Of a stretch of 64,000 nucleotides of DNA, positions 51,338 to 59,237 are shown piece by piece. Made by a program: the position numbers and the translations under genes. The notes under the pieces were generated by a model. The model was not told the DNA's origin and did not search any database. It saw only the letters and a program-made list of their open reading frames with translations. Every line of letters starts with the position of its first letter. The first letter of the stretch is position 1. Source of the DNA: Isobaculum melis (GTDB lineage Bacteria > Bacillota > Bacilli > Lactobacillales > Carnobacteriaceae); contig NZ_FOHA01000001.1 in NCBI RefSeq assembly GCF_900111355.1, positions 186,001-250,000 of the forward strand, written 5' to 3'.

Positions 51338-52738
51338 ATGACAATTGATTGGCAAAAAGAAGCAGAAGCACGCAAAGAAGAAATGTTAGCAGACTTATTC
51401 TCACTACTAAAAATTGATAGTGTGCGCGATGATAGTCAGGCAACAGCAGATGCACCCGTTGGCCCTGGACCAAAAGCAGCTTTGTTAGCCTTTTTAGAAA
51501 TGGCAAAACGTGATGGCTTTGAAACCAAAAATATTGATAACTTAGCAGGTCATGCCGTTTATGGTGAAGGTGCTGAAACAATGGGCGTTTTTGCACATGT
51601 AGATGTGGTTCCTGTAGGTAGTGGCTGGGATACCAATCCTTTTGAGCCAATAATTAAAGAAGGTAAGCTATATGCCCGTGGCTCAAGTGATGATAAAGGA
51701 CCAGGGATTGCTGGTTACTATGCAATTAAAATGATTAAAGAACTAGGGCTTCCTATTTCAAAACAAGTGAAGTTTATTGTTGGAACAGATGAAGAAAGTG
51801 GTTGGAAATGTATGGACCGCTATTTAGAGGTTGAACCTAAACCTGATTTTGGTTTTTCTCCTGATGCTGAATTCCCAATTATCAATGGAGAAAAAGGGAT
51901 TTTAACGGTTCATTTAAGTTTTAATGGTAGCAATGCTGGTGGAACAAATGAACTGGTCAGCTTTGAAGCAGGCTTACGTGAAAATATGGTGCCACAAGAT
52001 GCAACTGCGGTCATTACAGCAGTGGATGTAGCACAAATTGAACAAGATTTTGCTGCCTTTATTGAAAAAAATCCGATTACAGGTACTGTAACAGCTAATG
52101 GCAACCAAGTGACGATTGAAGTCATTGGTAAAGCAGCTCATGCAATGGAACCAACTGGTGGGATTAATGCTGGAACCTATCTAGCAACTTTCTTAACACA
52201 ATATGATTTCGGAAGTGATGCAAAAGCTTATCTTGAAGTAACTGCGAACGATTTACATGAGGATTCTCGTGCTAAAAACCTTGGCATTGCTTATACAGAT
52301 GAAAAAATGGGCGATTTAACCATGAACCCAGGAATTTTCAATTTTTCATCAGACAAAGGTGGCACTATTGCACTGAATTTCCGTTTCCCACAAGGGGTAA
52401 CAGCAGATGGCCTTGAAGCTGATATCAGCAAAAAATTAGCAGCTTATGGTGTGACTTTAACAAGAGGTAAATATCAAACACCGCATTATGTTCCTGCAAA
52501 TGATCCATTAGTGAAAACTTTGCTAGATGTGTATGAAAAGCATACAGGACAAAAGGGTGCTGAAAAGACAATTGGTGGCGGCACATATGGTCGTTTATTA
52601 GAGCGTGGTGTAGCTTATGGGGCATTATTCCCAGATCGTCAAGATACCATGCATCAAGCCAATGAATTTATGTGGGTGGAAGATATTGTGAAATCAGCTG
52701 CAATTTATGCAGATGCAATTTATCAGCTGATTAAATAA
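51338..52738 (+). CDS. pepV: Dipeptidase PepV (M20)
   Basis: 466-residue zinc dipeptidase of the cytosol. Metal and catalytic motifs: VFAHVDVVPVGSGWDTNPFE, YARGSSDDKGPGIAGYYA, VGTDEESGWKCMDRY (catalytic Glu), PDAEFPIINGEKGI and a C-terminal GGGTYGRLLERGVAYG. Length and motifs are those of lactic-acid-bacterial PepV, which cleaves dipeptides with hydrophobic N-termini. ATG 51338 follows GGAGTGG. Divergent from nnrD. Confidence 0.95.
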   Translation: MTIDWQKEAEARKEEMLADLFSLLKIDSVRDDSQATADAPVGPGPKAALLAFLEMAKRDGFETKNIDNLAGHAVYGEGAETMGVFAHVDVVPVGSGWDTNPFEPIIKEGKLYARGSSDDKGPGIAGYYAIKMIKELGLPISKQVKFIVGTDEESGWKCMDRYLEVEPKPDFGFSPDAEFPIINGEKGILTVHLSFNGSNAGGTNELVSFEAGLRENMVPQDATAVITAVDVAQIEQDFAAFIEKNPITGTVTANGNQVTIEVIGKAAHAMEPTGGINAGTYLATFLTQYDFGSDAKAYLEVTANDLHEDSRAKNLGIAYTDEKMGDLTMNPGIFNFSSDKGGTIALNFRFPQGVTADGLEADISKKLAAYGVTLTRGKYQTPHYVPANDPLVKTLLDVYEKHTGQKGAEKTIGGGTYGRLLERGVAYGALFPDRQDTMHQANEFMWVEDIVKSAAIYADAIYQLIK

Positions 52739-52770
52739 GTACTTGTTTTAAAGCTAAAAATTAAAGATTC

Positions 52771-52813
52771 GTGTGTTATTTTTACAAAAAAGTAAAAATA
52801 GCACACTTTTTTT
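52771..52813 (+). terminator. Terminator of pepV
   Basis: GTGTGTTATTTTTAC pairs with GTAAAAATAGCACAC, followed by seven T. Confidence 0.9.
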
Positions 52814-52867
52814 AGAAAAAAGAGGATGCAATGAATCATTACGAATGAGCTAGAAAGGATGATAAAA

Positions 52868-53818
52868 ATGCAAAGTACTCATATGAAAGAAATCGGTTTT
52901 ACAATAGGGGAAAAAGAAAATGAGAGGCGTAGAGCGATATTACCAGAGGACATCCTAAAGGTCAGATATAAAGAAGCTTTATATTTTGAAGAACATTATG
53001 GAGAAATTCTGAATATTCCAGATGAAGCTTACCGTGCGCTGGGGTGTCATATTGTTTCCCGAGAAATAGTTTTAACAAAGGATATTATTTGTGAACCAAA
53101 AATTGGGGATGCCAGTTATCTTCATCAATTAACCGAAAAGCAAACAATTTTTGGCTGGATTCATGCAGGGGAAAATAAACAAAGAAATCAATTGTTACTT
53201 GATCATAAAGTGACAGCTTATGAATGGGCGAATATGATGAAGGATAATCGTCATTGTTTTTGGAAAAATAACTACTTAGCAGGTGAAGCAGCCATTCTTC
53301 ACGCGTATCAATGTATTGGTAGCCTGCCTAGCAGAGCAAAGGTTGCGGTAATTGGACGTGGCAATTCAGCACAAGGCGCCATTGCGATGTTAACAAAACT
53401 AGGTGCAGAAGTGATTGTTTATAATCGCAAACAAGAAGCGCTATTGCGTAAAGAATTACCAGTCTATGATGCGTTGGTCAATGCTATTTTATGGGATAAT
53501 CAGCGAAAAGATCATATCATTTATGAAACAGATTTAGCAAAAATGAAAAAAGGTGCGTTGATTATTGATATTAGTTGTGATGAAAATGGTGGTATTGAAA
53601 CGTCTATTCCCACAACCATTGAAGCACCTACTTATGTTGTGAAGGACATTGTACACTATGTTGTTGATCATACACCGAGTATTCTCTATCAAGAAGCAAC
53701 CCGTTCGATTTCACAAGAAATTTGTAAATACTTAGATGATTTGATTGAAAGCAAAAGAAATCATGTATTAGAACAAGCCTTGATCACACAAGCTGGCCGA
53801 CAAGTCAATGCTGTTTGA
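52868..53818 (+). CDS. ceo: N5-(carboxyethyl)ornithine synthase
   Basis: 316-residue NADPH-dependent opine-type dehydrogenase related to alanine dehydrogenase, joining pyruvate with ornithine (or lysine) to N5-(1-carboxyethyl)ornithine. Motifs: IGFTIGEKENERRRAILPED, a helical catalytic part (FGWIHAGENKQRNQ), and the dinucleotide-binding VAVIGRGNSAQGAIAML. The length matches the Lactococcus enzyme. ATG 52868 is chosen 9 bases after AAAGG; 52859 is an alternative. Single-gene unit. Confidence 0.88.
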   Translation: MQSTHMKEIGFTIGEKENERRRAILPEDILKVRYKEALYFEEHYGEILNIPDEAYRALGCHIVSREIVLTKDIICEPKIGDASYLHQLTEKQTIFGWIHAGENKQRNQLLLDHKVTAYEWANMMKDNRHCFWKNNYLAGEAAILHAYQCIGSLPSRAKVAVIGRGNSAQGAIAMLTKLGAEVIVYNRKQEALLRKELPVYDALVNAILWDNQRKDHIIYETDLAKMKKGALIIDISCDENGGIETSIPTTIEAPTYVVKDIVHYVVDHTPSILYQEATRSISQEICKYLDDLIESKRNHVLEQALITQAGRQVNAV

Positions 53819-53821
53819 GTG

Positions 53822-53867
53822 AAAAATAAGTCTATTAGCAGCGTTCTTGCTAGTGGCTTATTTCTTT
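53822..53867 (+). terminator. Terminator of ceo
   Basis: AAATAAGTC with TAGCA pairs with TGCTA and GGCTTATTT around a small internal loop, followed by CTTTT. Confidence 0.6.
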
Positions 53868-53922
53868 TATCAGAATGTGCTATGATAAAAGAAGGTTTAT
53901 TTAGCATAAATTTGATGGAAAG

Positions 53923-53980
53923 TTGACAAAAAAATCGTTAGCACTTATAGTAACAGTACTAAGTGGTCATTACCACTTAG
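53923..53980 (+). promoter_or_regulatory. Promoter and operator 1 of the aga-type regulon
   Basis: TTGACA (53923-53928), 17 bases, TATAGT (53946-53951), then the 22-bp near-palindrome CTAAGTGGTCATTACCACTTAG at 53959-53980, just past the -10. A repressor bound there would block initiation. The GntR gene starts 19 bases later, so it likely represses itself. Confidence 0.8.
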
Positions 53981-53998
53981 GAGGAAGGAGGCTTACAC

Positions 53999-54727
53999 TT
54001 GATTAATAAGTTTAGTAAAATCCCGCTATATTCTCAATTAGTAGACATTTTAATTAAGAAAATTGAAACAGAAATGCAACCAAATGATAAGATGCCATCA
54101 GAAAGAGATATTTGCCAAATCTATAGTGTGAGTCGCACAACTGTTAGATTGGCGATGTCTGAGTTAGAAACAGCTGGTTACATTTACAAACGCCATGGAA
54201 AAGGAACTTTTGTCTCTTCACTTAATAAGGATAAGCAAAACTTAATGGACAACTATAGCTTTACAGACCAGATGCGTCAAAATGGAAAAGTGCCTCAAAC
54301 AAAGGTTTTAGCATTTGAAATTATTGAAAGCAACCACTTTGTAGCAGGTCAAATGGGCTTAGAAGTTCCTGAAAAAGTCATCCGTTTTGTACGATTAAGA
54401 CTGGCAGATAATGTCCCTATGATGGTAGAAACAACCTATATTCCTTATGGTGATTTTTCTGGTTTAACAGAAGAAGAGCTCAGCCATAAACCGCTTTATG
54501 ATATATTTAAAGAACGCTATGGTGAGTTTGTTGAAGTAGCTGAAGAGCAGTTTTCAGCAGGATTGGTCAAAGAAAAAGAAGCAGATCTTTTAGGGATTGA
54601 TAAAGGGGATGCTTGTTTAAATCTAAAAAGATTAAGCTATGACCAATTTAATCGTGTGATAGAGTTCACTTTAAGTGTGGCGCGAAGTGATCAATTTATC
54701 TATAAAGTCAGACATTTAAGACAATAA
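53999..54727 (+). CDS. GntR/HutC-family repressor of the amino-sugar PTS regulon
   Basis: 242-residue regulator beginning with TTG 53999, 8 bases after GGAGG. GntR winged helix (about 5-72, MPSERDICQIYSVSRTTVRLAM) and UTRA sensor domain (about 95-242) that would bind an amino-sugar phosphate. It is first in a cluster with three GTGGT-N4-ACCAC operators, one overlapping its stop codon region. Function corresponds to AgaR/DasR-type repressors. Confidence 0.88.
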   Translation: MINKFSKIPLYSQLVDILIKKIETEMQPNDKMPSERDICQIYSVSRTTVRLAMSELETAGYIYKRHGKGTFVSSLNKDKQNLMDNYSFTDQMRQNGKVPQTKVLAFEIIESNHFVAGQMGLEVPEKVIRFVRLRLADNVPMMVETTYIPYGDFSGLTEEELSHKPLYDIFKERYGEFVEVAEEQFSAGLVKEKEADLLGIDKGDACLNLKRLSYDQFNRVIEFTLSVARSDQFIYKVRHLRQ

Positions 54728-54749
54728 GATGTGGTCTATTGACCACATC
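54728..54749. promoter_or_regulatory. Operator 2 (GntR site) before PTS IIA
   Basis: GATGTGGTCTATTGACCACATC is a 22-bp near-perfect palindrome with the same GTGGT-N4-ACCAC-like core, 24 bases before the IIA start, beginning right after the repressor stop codon. It may act on read-through or on a local promoter. Confidence 0.75.
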
Positions 54750-54773
54750 CTAGTTTTGAAAGGAGAGGGAAAT

Positions 54774-55196
54774 ATGATAGGAATGGTATTAAGCGGACAT
54801 GGCAATTTTGCAACAGGTGTTTATAGCTCTGTTCAATTAATTGCAGGTGCCCAAGAACAATTTGAAGCGATCGATTTTACAGAAGATTTAAGCTCAGAGG
54901 AATTAACTAAAAAGATTCAGGCAGCGGTTGCTAAGGTTGATACTGGAAGTGGTGTACTGATTGTAACGGATATTGCTGGTGGCACACCTTTTAATGTATC
55001 TTCTAAGTTAACTGCAGAAGTAGCAAATCTAGCAGTTGTTGCAGGAACAAATGTCGCCATGCTATTAGAAATTCTATTTATGCGAAACCAAGCTTTAGAA
55101 ACTTTTTCTGATCAAGCAATAACAGCTGGTATTAATGGTATTAAAAAATTTAGTCTGAAGAAAATAGTAATAGATACAGCTGAAGAAGGCATTTAA
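54774..55196 (+). CDS. PTS mannose-family EIIA component
   Basis: 140-residue cytosolic phosphocarrier. Phospho-His H9 lies in MVLSGHGNFATG, with TDIAGGTPFN, the conserved second motif of the EIIA-Man family. ATG 54774 follows AAAGGAGAGGG. It transfers phosphate from HPr to the EIIB encoded at 56959. It is separated from the rest of the operon by a second promoter before the isomerase gene. Confidence 0.92.
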   Translation: MIGMVLSGHGNFATGVYSSVQLIAGAQEQFEAIDFTEDLSSEELTKKIQAAVAKVDTGSGVLIVTDIAGGTPFNVSSKLTAEVANLAVVAGTNVAMLLEILFMRNQALETFSDQAITAGINGIKKFSLKKIVIDTAEEGI

Positions 55197-55210
55197 CAAA
55201 AACTTTTCGT

Positions 55211-55239
55211 TTGACAAGTAAGCGTTTACAGTATATGCT
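55211..55239 (+). promoter_or_regulatory. Promoter with internal cre site before agaS
   Basis: TTGACA (55211-55216), 17 bases, TATGCT (55234-55239). The spacer 55217-55230, AGTAAGCGTTTACA, reads TGTAAACGCTTACT on the other strand, matching cre (TGWAANCGNTNWCA) at 13 of 14. CcpA bound between -35 and -10 would directly block RNA polymerase. Confidence 0.75.
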
Positions 55240-55302
55240 TATGATGCATAAAGGAACGAAACAAAAAATAACTGATACCTCAGTATATTTTTTTAGACTT
55301 AA

Positions 55303-55321
55303 AAGTGGTAATGACCACATT
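55303..55321. promoter_or_regulatory. Operator 3 (GntR site) before agaS
   Basis: AAGTGGTAATGACCACATT with core GTGGTAATGACCAC (55305-55318), same half-sites as operators 1 and 2, 28 bases before the agaS ATG and downstream of the promoter at 55211. Confidence 0.8.
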
Positions 55322-55348
55322 ACCATACAGAGACATGGAGGGTTCAAA

Positions 55349-56527
55349 ATGTTTAAAAAAACAAATCAAGAATTAGCTGCAATTGGCGCAAATATTACAG
55401 TTAGAGAAATAGAGCAGCAACCAGAGTTATGGCTAGAAACCTTAGCGATTGTGAAAGAGCATGAAACAACCATCCAAGCTTTTTTACAAGGAATTAAAGA
55501 GAAGCATGGACAGGCAAAAGTTATTTTTACAGGAGCGGGTACATCAGCTTATGTTGGAAATACAGCGCTTCCTTATCTATTGCCATTACCATCAATGAAA
55601 GCATTTACCGTGATGAGTGTGGCAACAACGGATATCGTTTCTAATCCCTATGAATTTTTAGAAGCAGATATTCCAACCTTACTTGTTTCATTTGCAAGAA
55701 GTGGTAATAGTCCAGAAAGCTTGGCAGCTGTGAATTTAGGAAAAGAAATTGTGAAAGATTTTTACCAGTTAAATATTACTTGTGCGGCAGAAGGTCAATT
55801 AGCTAAACAGAGTAAAGGTTTAGAAAATGCTTATTTATTACTCATGCCTGAGCGTTCTAATGATGCAGGCTTTGCGATGACAGGAAGCTTTAGCTGTATG
55901 CTACTTGCAACTTTACAAATTTTTGATGGCTTATCTTATGAAACACATCAAGCTATCATCAAGGAAATTAGTAAAATGGGGCAACAAATGATAGTAGATG
56001 AAGCAGAAATTGATAAAATTATGGCTTTAGATTTTGAGCGCATTATCTATTTAGGTTCCGGTTCATTAGCTGGCTTAACTCGTGAAGCACAATTGAAAGT
56101 ATTAGAGTTAACAGCTGGCCAAATTACGACCCTATTTGATTCATCAATGGGCTTCAGACATGGACCTAAATCATTCACACAGGATCAAACGTTAGTCTTT
56201 ACCTTTGTATCAAATGATGTCTATACGCAAAAATATGATGTGGATATTTTAGAAGAAGTTAAAGCTGATGGCATTGCACCATTAGTTATGGGAATCTTCG
56301 CTTTAGAAGAAGGAGCAGCTCTTCCTTTTGATGGTGACCATTACCGCTTTAATAAAGGGAAAATTGAAATTCCAGATGTTTATCTAGCCCTTCCTTACTT
56401 GATGTTTGCACAAATTTTAGCTGTTAAAGCATCTATCAAGGTTGGCAATAAACCAGATACACCATCACCAACAGGAACAGTAAACCGCGTGGTTAAAGGG
56501 GTAACAATCCACTCTTATGGGAAATAA
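55349..56527 (+). CDS. agaS: AgaS-family SIS-domain sugar isomerase/deaminase
   Basis: 392-residue cytosolic protein with two SIS domains (FTGAGTSAYVGNTALPYLL; SFARSGNSPESLAAV; DSSMGFRHGPKSF). These are hallmarks of the AgaS branch, which deaminates and isomerises galactosamine-6-phosphate to tagatose-6-phosphate. ATG 55349 follows TGGAGGG. Neighbours (mannose-family PTS, N-acetyl-hexosamine-phosphate deacetylase, GntR) support an N-acetylgalactosamine or galactosamine route. A tagatose kinase/aldolase pair is not in the window. Confidence 0.88.
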   Translation: MFKKTNQELAAIGANITVREIEQQPELWLETLAIVKEHETTIQAFLQGIKEKHGQAKVIFTGAGTSAYVGNTALPYLLPLPSMKAFTVMSVATTDIVSNPYEFLEADIPTLLVSFARSGNSPESLAAVNLGKEIVKDFYQLNITCAAEGQLAKQSKGLENAYLLLMPERSNDAGFAMTGSFSCMLLATLQIFDGLSYETHQAIIKEISKMGQQMIVDEAEIDKIMALDFERIIYLGSGSLAGLTREAQLKVLELTAGQITTLFDSSMGFRHGPKSFTQDQTLVFTFVSNDVYTQKYDVDILEEVKADGIAPLVMGIFALEEGAALPFDGDHYRFNKGKIEIPDVYLALPYLMFAQILAVKASIKVGNKPDTPSPTGTVNRVVKGVTIHSYGK

Positions 56528-56531
56528 AAAA

Positions 56532-56938
56532 TATCTAGCTTCACAGGCTAGCACTACGCTTTGCTTCGATCTCAACAATTCCTAAGAGCTAAAGCTCTAA
56601 GGATTGAAGGTCTTCGGAAAAAAGATAAAATCTGTCTGTGACAAAAAGCGTCACATTCATATTTTCCTATTTTTCTGTCAGAGCTGATGAGCCTGTTCAG
56701 CTTTTAATGTTATCTAGCTTCACAGGCTAGCTCTAGGCTTTGCTTCGATCTCAATAATTCCTATGGAGTAAGGTTCAGAGTCGAACAAGTTCGATCTGTA
56801 TCATGTTTTTAAGATGTGATTAATGTTCAGAGTTGAACTGTGTTCAATCTGTATCATGTCTCTAAGGATTAAAAATCCTAAGAGGCATGACAAGAGGCAT
56901 GACAAGAAGCATGACAAATGAGCCTGTTCAGCTTTTAA
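56532..56938 (+). repeat. Intercistronic block of duplicated modules (agaS to IIB)
   Basis: The 431 bases between agaS and the IIB gene hold no gene but several repeats. A 52-base unit starting TATCTAGCTTCACAGGCTAG occurs at 56532-56583 and 56711-56762. GTTCAGAGTYGAAC...TCTGTATCATGT occurs at 56773-56806 and 56825-56859, 52 bases apart. ATGAGCCTGTTCAGCTTTTAA occurs at 56687-56707 and 56918-56938. A 12-base AAGAGGCATGAC unit repeats three times before 56917. A hairpin at 56854-56890 (TCATGTCTCTAAGGATT with its complement) resembles that at 57485. Confidence 0.75.
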
Positions 56939-56958
56939 ATTTAAAGGAGGCAGAGGAA

Positions 56959-57441
56959 ATGAGTACACCAAATATTTTAGCAACAAGAATTGATAACCGA
57001 TTAGTTCATGGTCAAGTAGGGGTTACTTGGACCAATACCCTTGGCGCCAATCTAGTCGTTGTAGCAAATGATGAGGTCGCAACAGATCCTGTTCAACAAA
57101 GTTTAATGGATATGGTTTTACCTGATGCGGTTCAAATTCGCTTCTTTACAATTGAAAAAACAGTGGCGATTATTGGGAAAGCTGCACCTCATCAAAAAAT
57201 CTTATTAGTAGTTAAAACACCGCAAGATGCCCTTCGTTTAGTAGAAGGTGGCGTACCCATTAAGGAAGTGAATGTTGGTAACTTACACTTTTCAGAAGGA
57301 AAAAAACAGTTAGCACCAACATTATCAGTAGACCAAGATGATATTGATACCTTTTATAAATTGCATGATTTAGGTATTAAATTAGATGTTCGCGGTATTC
57401 CAAGTGATCGAAGCAAGGACATGATGGAATATATTAAATAG
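56959..57441 (+). CDS. PTS mannose/sorbose-family EIIB component
   Basis: 160-residue cytosolic EIIB with phospho-His H17 in TRIDNRLVHGQVGVTW, the family signature, followed by VVANDEVATDPVQQSLMDM. ATG 56959 follows AAAGGAGGCAGAGG; the frame is open further upstream through the 12-base tandem repeats but without a start signal. It receives phosphate from EIIA and passes it to the sugar bound by IIC/IID. Confidence 0.92.
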   Translation: MSTPNILATRIDNRLVHGQVGVTWTNTLGANLVVVANDEVATDPVQQSLMDMVLPDAVQIRFFTIEKTVAIIGKAAPHQKILLVVKTPQDALRLVEGGVPIKEVNVGNLHFSEGKKQLAPTLSVDQDDIDTFYKLHDLGIKLDVRGIPSDRSKDMMEYIK

Positions 57442-57484
57442 TTGTAAGGGGTAGTAGGAAAAAATTTTGATTATGTTTGATTTG

Positions 57485-57524
57485 TATCATGTCTCTCAGG
57501 ATTTTTAATCCTGAGAGACATGAT
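57485..57524 (+). other. Perfect hairpin between IIB and IIC genes
   Basis: TATCATGTCTCTCAGGATT and AATCCTGAGAGACATGATA form a 19-bp perfect stem, no T-run, 9 bases before the IIC ribosome site. It shares the TATCATGTCTCT-AGGAT sequence with the hairpin upstream of IIB; likely an mRNA processing or stability element. Confidence 0.7.
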
Positions 57525-57545
57525 AACAACAAAGGAGGAGAAAGT

Positions 57546-58343
57546 ATGTTAGTTCAAGCAATACTCATTGGTCTTTGGGCAGGAATTGCGGGGGTGGATT
57601 TATTTAATGGGTTAACCCATATTCACCGTCCACTTGTTACAGGGGCAGTCGTTGGATTGATTTTAGGAGATTTCCAAACAGGTTTAATTGCAGGTGCAAC
57701 ATTGGAATTGGTTTGGGCAGGGATGGTACCACTTGCTGGTGCACAACCGCCAAACGTTGTTATTGGAGGAATTATCGGAACGGCCTTTGCTATTTTATCT
57801 AAACAAGATGCAAGCGTTGCAGTTGGGGTTGCTGTACCTTTTGCTGTAGCTGTTCAAGCTTGTATTACATTTATCTTTACTGCTTTTTCACCAGTTATGC
57901 ATAAAATGGATGCCTATGCTGCAAAAGCAGATACAAAAGGTATTGATCGTTTAAGCTATTATGAACCAATGTTTTTATTCGTTTTCTACTTTATTATCTC
58001 ATTCTTACCAATCTTCTTAGGCGCAGACAAGGCACAAGGCTTAGTAGAAATGTTACCTACTTGGTTAATTGGTGGTCTAAGTGTAGCTGGAGGTATTATG
58101 CCAGCAGTTGGTTTCGCAATGTTGATGAAAATTATGTTTAAAGTTTCTTATGCAGCCTTTTTCGTTATCGGGTTTGTTGCCAGCGCTTATGGTGGGATGG
58201 ATATTTTAGCTGTTGCCTTAATTGGTGGCGCGATTGCAGCTTATGATTACTACTCAGGTAAAGGTGATGGAGAAGATAGTGGCGGGAAAAAAGCCATTGT
58301 TACACAAGATGTTGTAGAGGAGGATTATAGTAATGGAATCTAA
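57546..58343 (+). CDS. PTS mannose/sorbose-family EIIC component (AgaW-like)
   Basis: 265-residue membrane permease of the EII-Sor family: LVQAILIGLWAGIAGVDLFNG, VTGAVVGLILGDFQTGLIAGATLELVWAG with the conserved Glu, PNVVIGGIIGTAFAI, about seven helices and a charged C-terminal tail. ATG 57546 follows AAAGGAGGAG. The IID gene starts inside its last codons, giving translational coupling. Transports N-acetylgalactosamine or galactosamine by inference from the operon. Confidence 0.92.
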   Translation: MLVQAILIGLWAGIAGVDLFNGLTHIHRPLVTGAVVGLILGDFQTGLIAGATLELVWAGMVPLAGAQPPNVVIGGIIGTAFAILSKQDASVAVGVAVPFAVAVQACITFIFTAFSPVMHKMDAYAAKADTKGIDRLSYYEPMFLFVFYFIISFLPIFLGADKAQGLVEMLPTWLIGGLSVAGGIMPAVGFAMLMKIMFKVSYAAFFVIGFVASAYGGMDILAVALIGGAIAAYDYYSGKGDGEDSGGKKAIVTQDVVEEDYSNGI

Positions 58344-59157
58344 TCAAATCAGTGAATATCAAGACCCTAGTGTAGAAAAGGTCTTAACAAAAAAAGATTT
58401 AAATAAAATGGTTTGGCGCTCATTATTACTCCAAAGTTCTTTCAACTATGAGCGTATGCAAGGTGGGGGTTGGACTTATGGTCTAATTCCTGGACTGAAA
58501 AAAATTCATAAAAATGATCATGATTTATCAATGGCCTTAAATGACCATTTACAATTCTTTAATACGCATCCATTTTTAGTAACTTTTATTCAAGGAATTA
58601 CTTTAGCGATGGAAGAAAATAAAGAATCTCGTGATACGATTCGTGGGATTAAAGTTGCCACCATGGGACCTCTTGGTGGGATTGGGGATGCCTTATTCTG
58701 GTTAACCTTACTGCCAATCACAGCAGGTATTGGCGCAGCCTTAGCATCACAAGGCAATATTGCAGGACCCATTTTATTCCTAGTAGCCTTTAACATCGTT
58801 CATTTTGGCTTAAGATTTGGTTTAATGCATTATGGCTATAACACTGGAACCAATGCAATTGTGACCTTAAAAGAAAATACGAAAAAAATCTCTCGTGCAG
58901 CATCAATCGTCGGTTTAACCGTTATTGGCGCATTAGTTGCTTCATATATCAACTTCACATTAACACTAAATGTCAAAGCTGGCGATATTACGTTTAATTT
59001 ACAAGAAGGCGTATTAGACGCGATTATGCCTAAATTGTTGCCATTACTCTACACATTCTTCTGTTTCTGGATGTTGAAAAAAGGCAAATCACCGCTCTTA
59101 CTCATTTTAATTACTGTATTAGTAGGTGTCCTAGGTCGTTTAGTTGGCGTGGTTTAA
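58333..59157 (+). CDS. PTS mannose-family EIID component (AgaE-like)
   Basis: 274-residue membrane component that forms the channel with EIIC. Family motifs: LLQSSFNYERMQGGGWTYGL, FFNTHPFLVTFIQGI, ATMGPLGGIGDALFWLTLLP and FGLRFGLMHYGYNTG. Starts 8 bases before the end of the IIC gene behind GAGGAGG. Last gene before a terminator; the deacetylase has its own ribosome site after it. Confidence 0.93.
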   Translation: MESNQISEYQDPSVEKVLTKKDLNKMVWRSLLLQSSFNYERMQGGGWTYGLIPGLKKIHKNDHDLSMALNDHLQFFNTHPFLVTFIQGITLAMEENKESRDTIRGIKVATMGPLGGIGDALFWLTLLPITAGIGAALASQGNIAGPILFLVAFNIVHFGLRFGLMHYGYNTGTNAIVTLKENTKKISRAASIVGLTVIGALVASYINFTLTLNVKAGDITFNLQEGVLDAIMPKLLPLLYTFFCFWMLKKGKSPLLLILITVLVGVLGRLVGVV

Positions 59158-59165
59158 TTAAAAAT

Positions 59166-59194
59166 AAAAAAGGGCAAATCTGTGCCCTTTTTTA
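59166..59194 (+). terminator. Terminator after IID
   Basis: AAAAAGGGCA pairs with TGCCCTTTTT, followed by TTATTT. The deacetylase 40 bases on may depend on read-through or its own promoter. Confidence 0.85.
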
Positions 59195-59237
59195 TTTGTT
59201 TTGATAAGATACTACTATCATAAAGGAGGCAAAGAAC

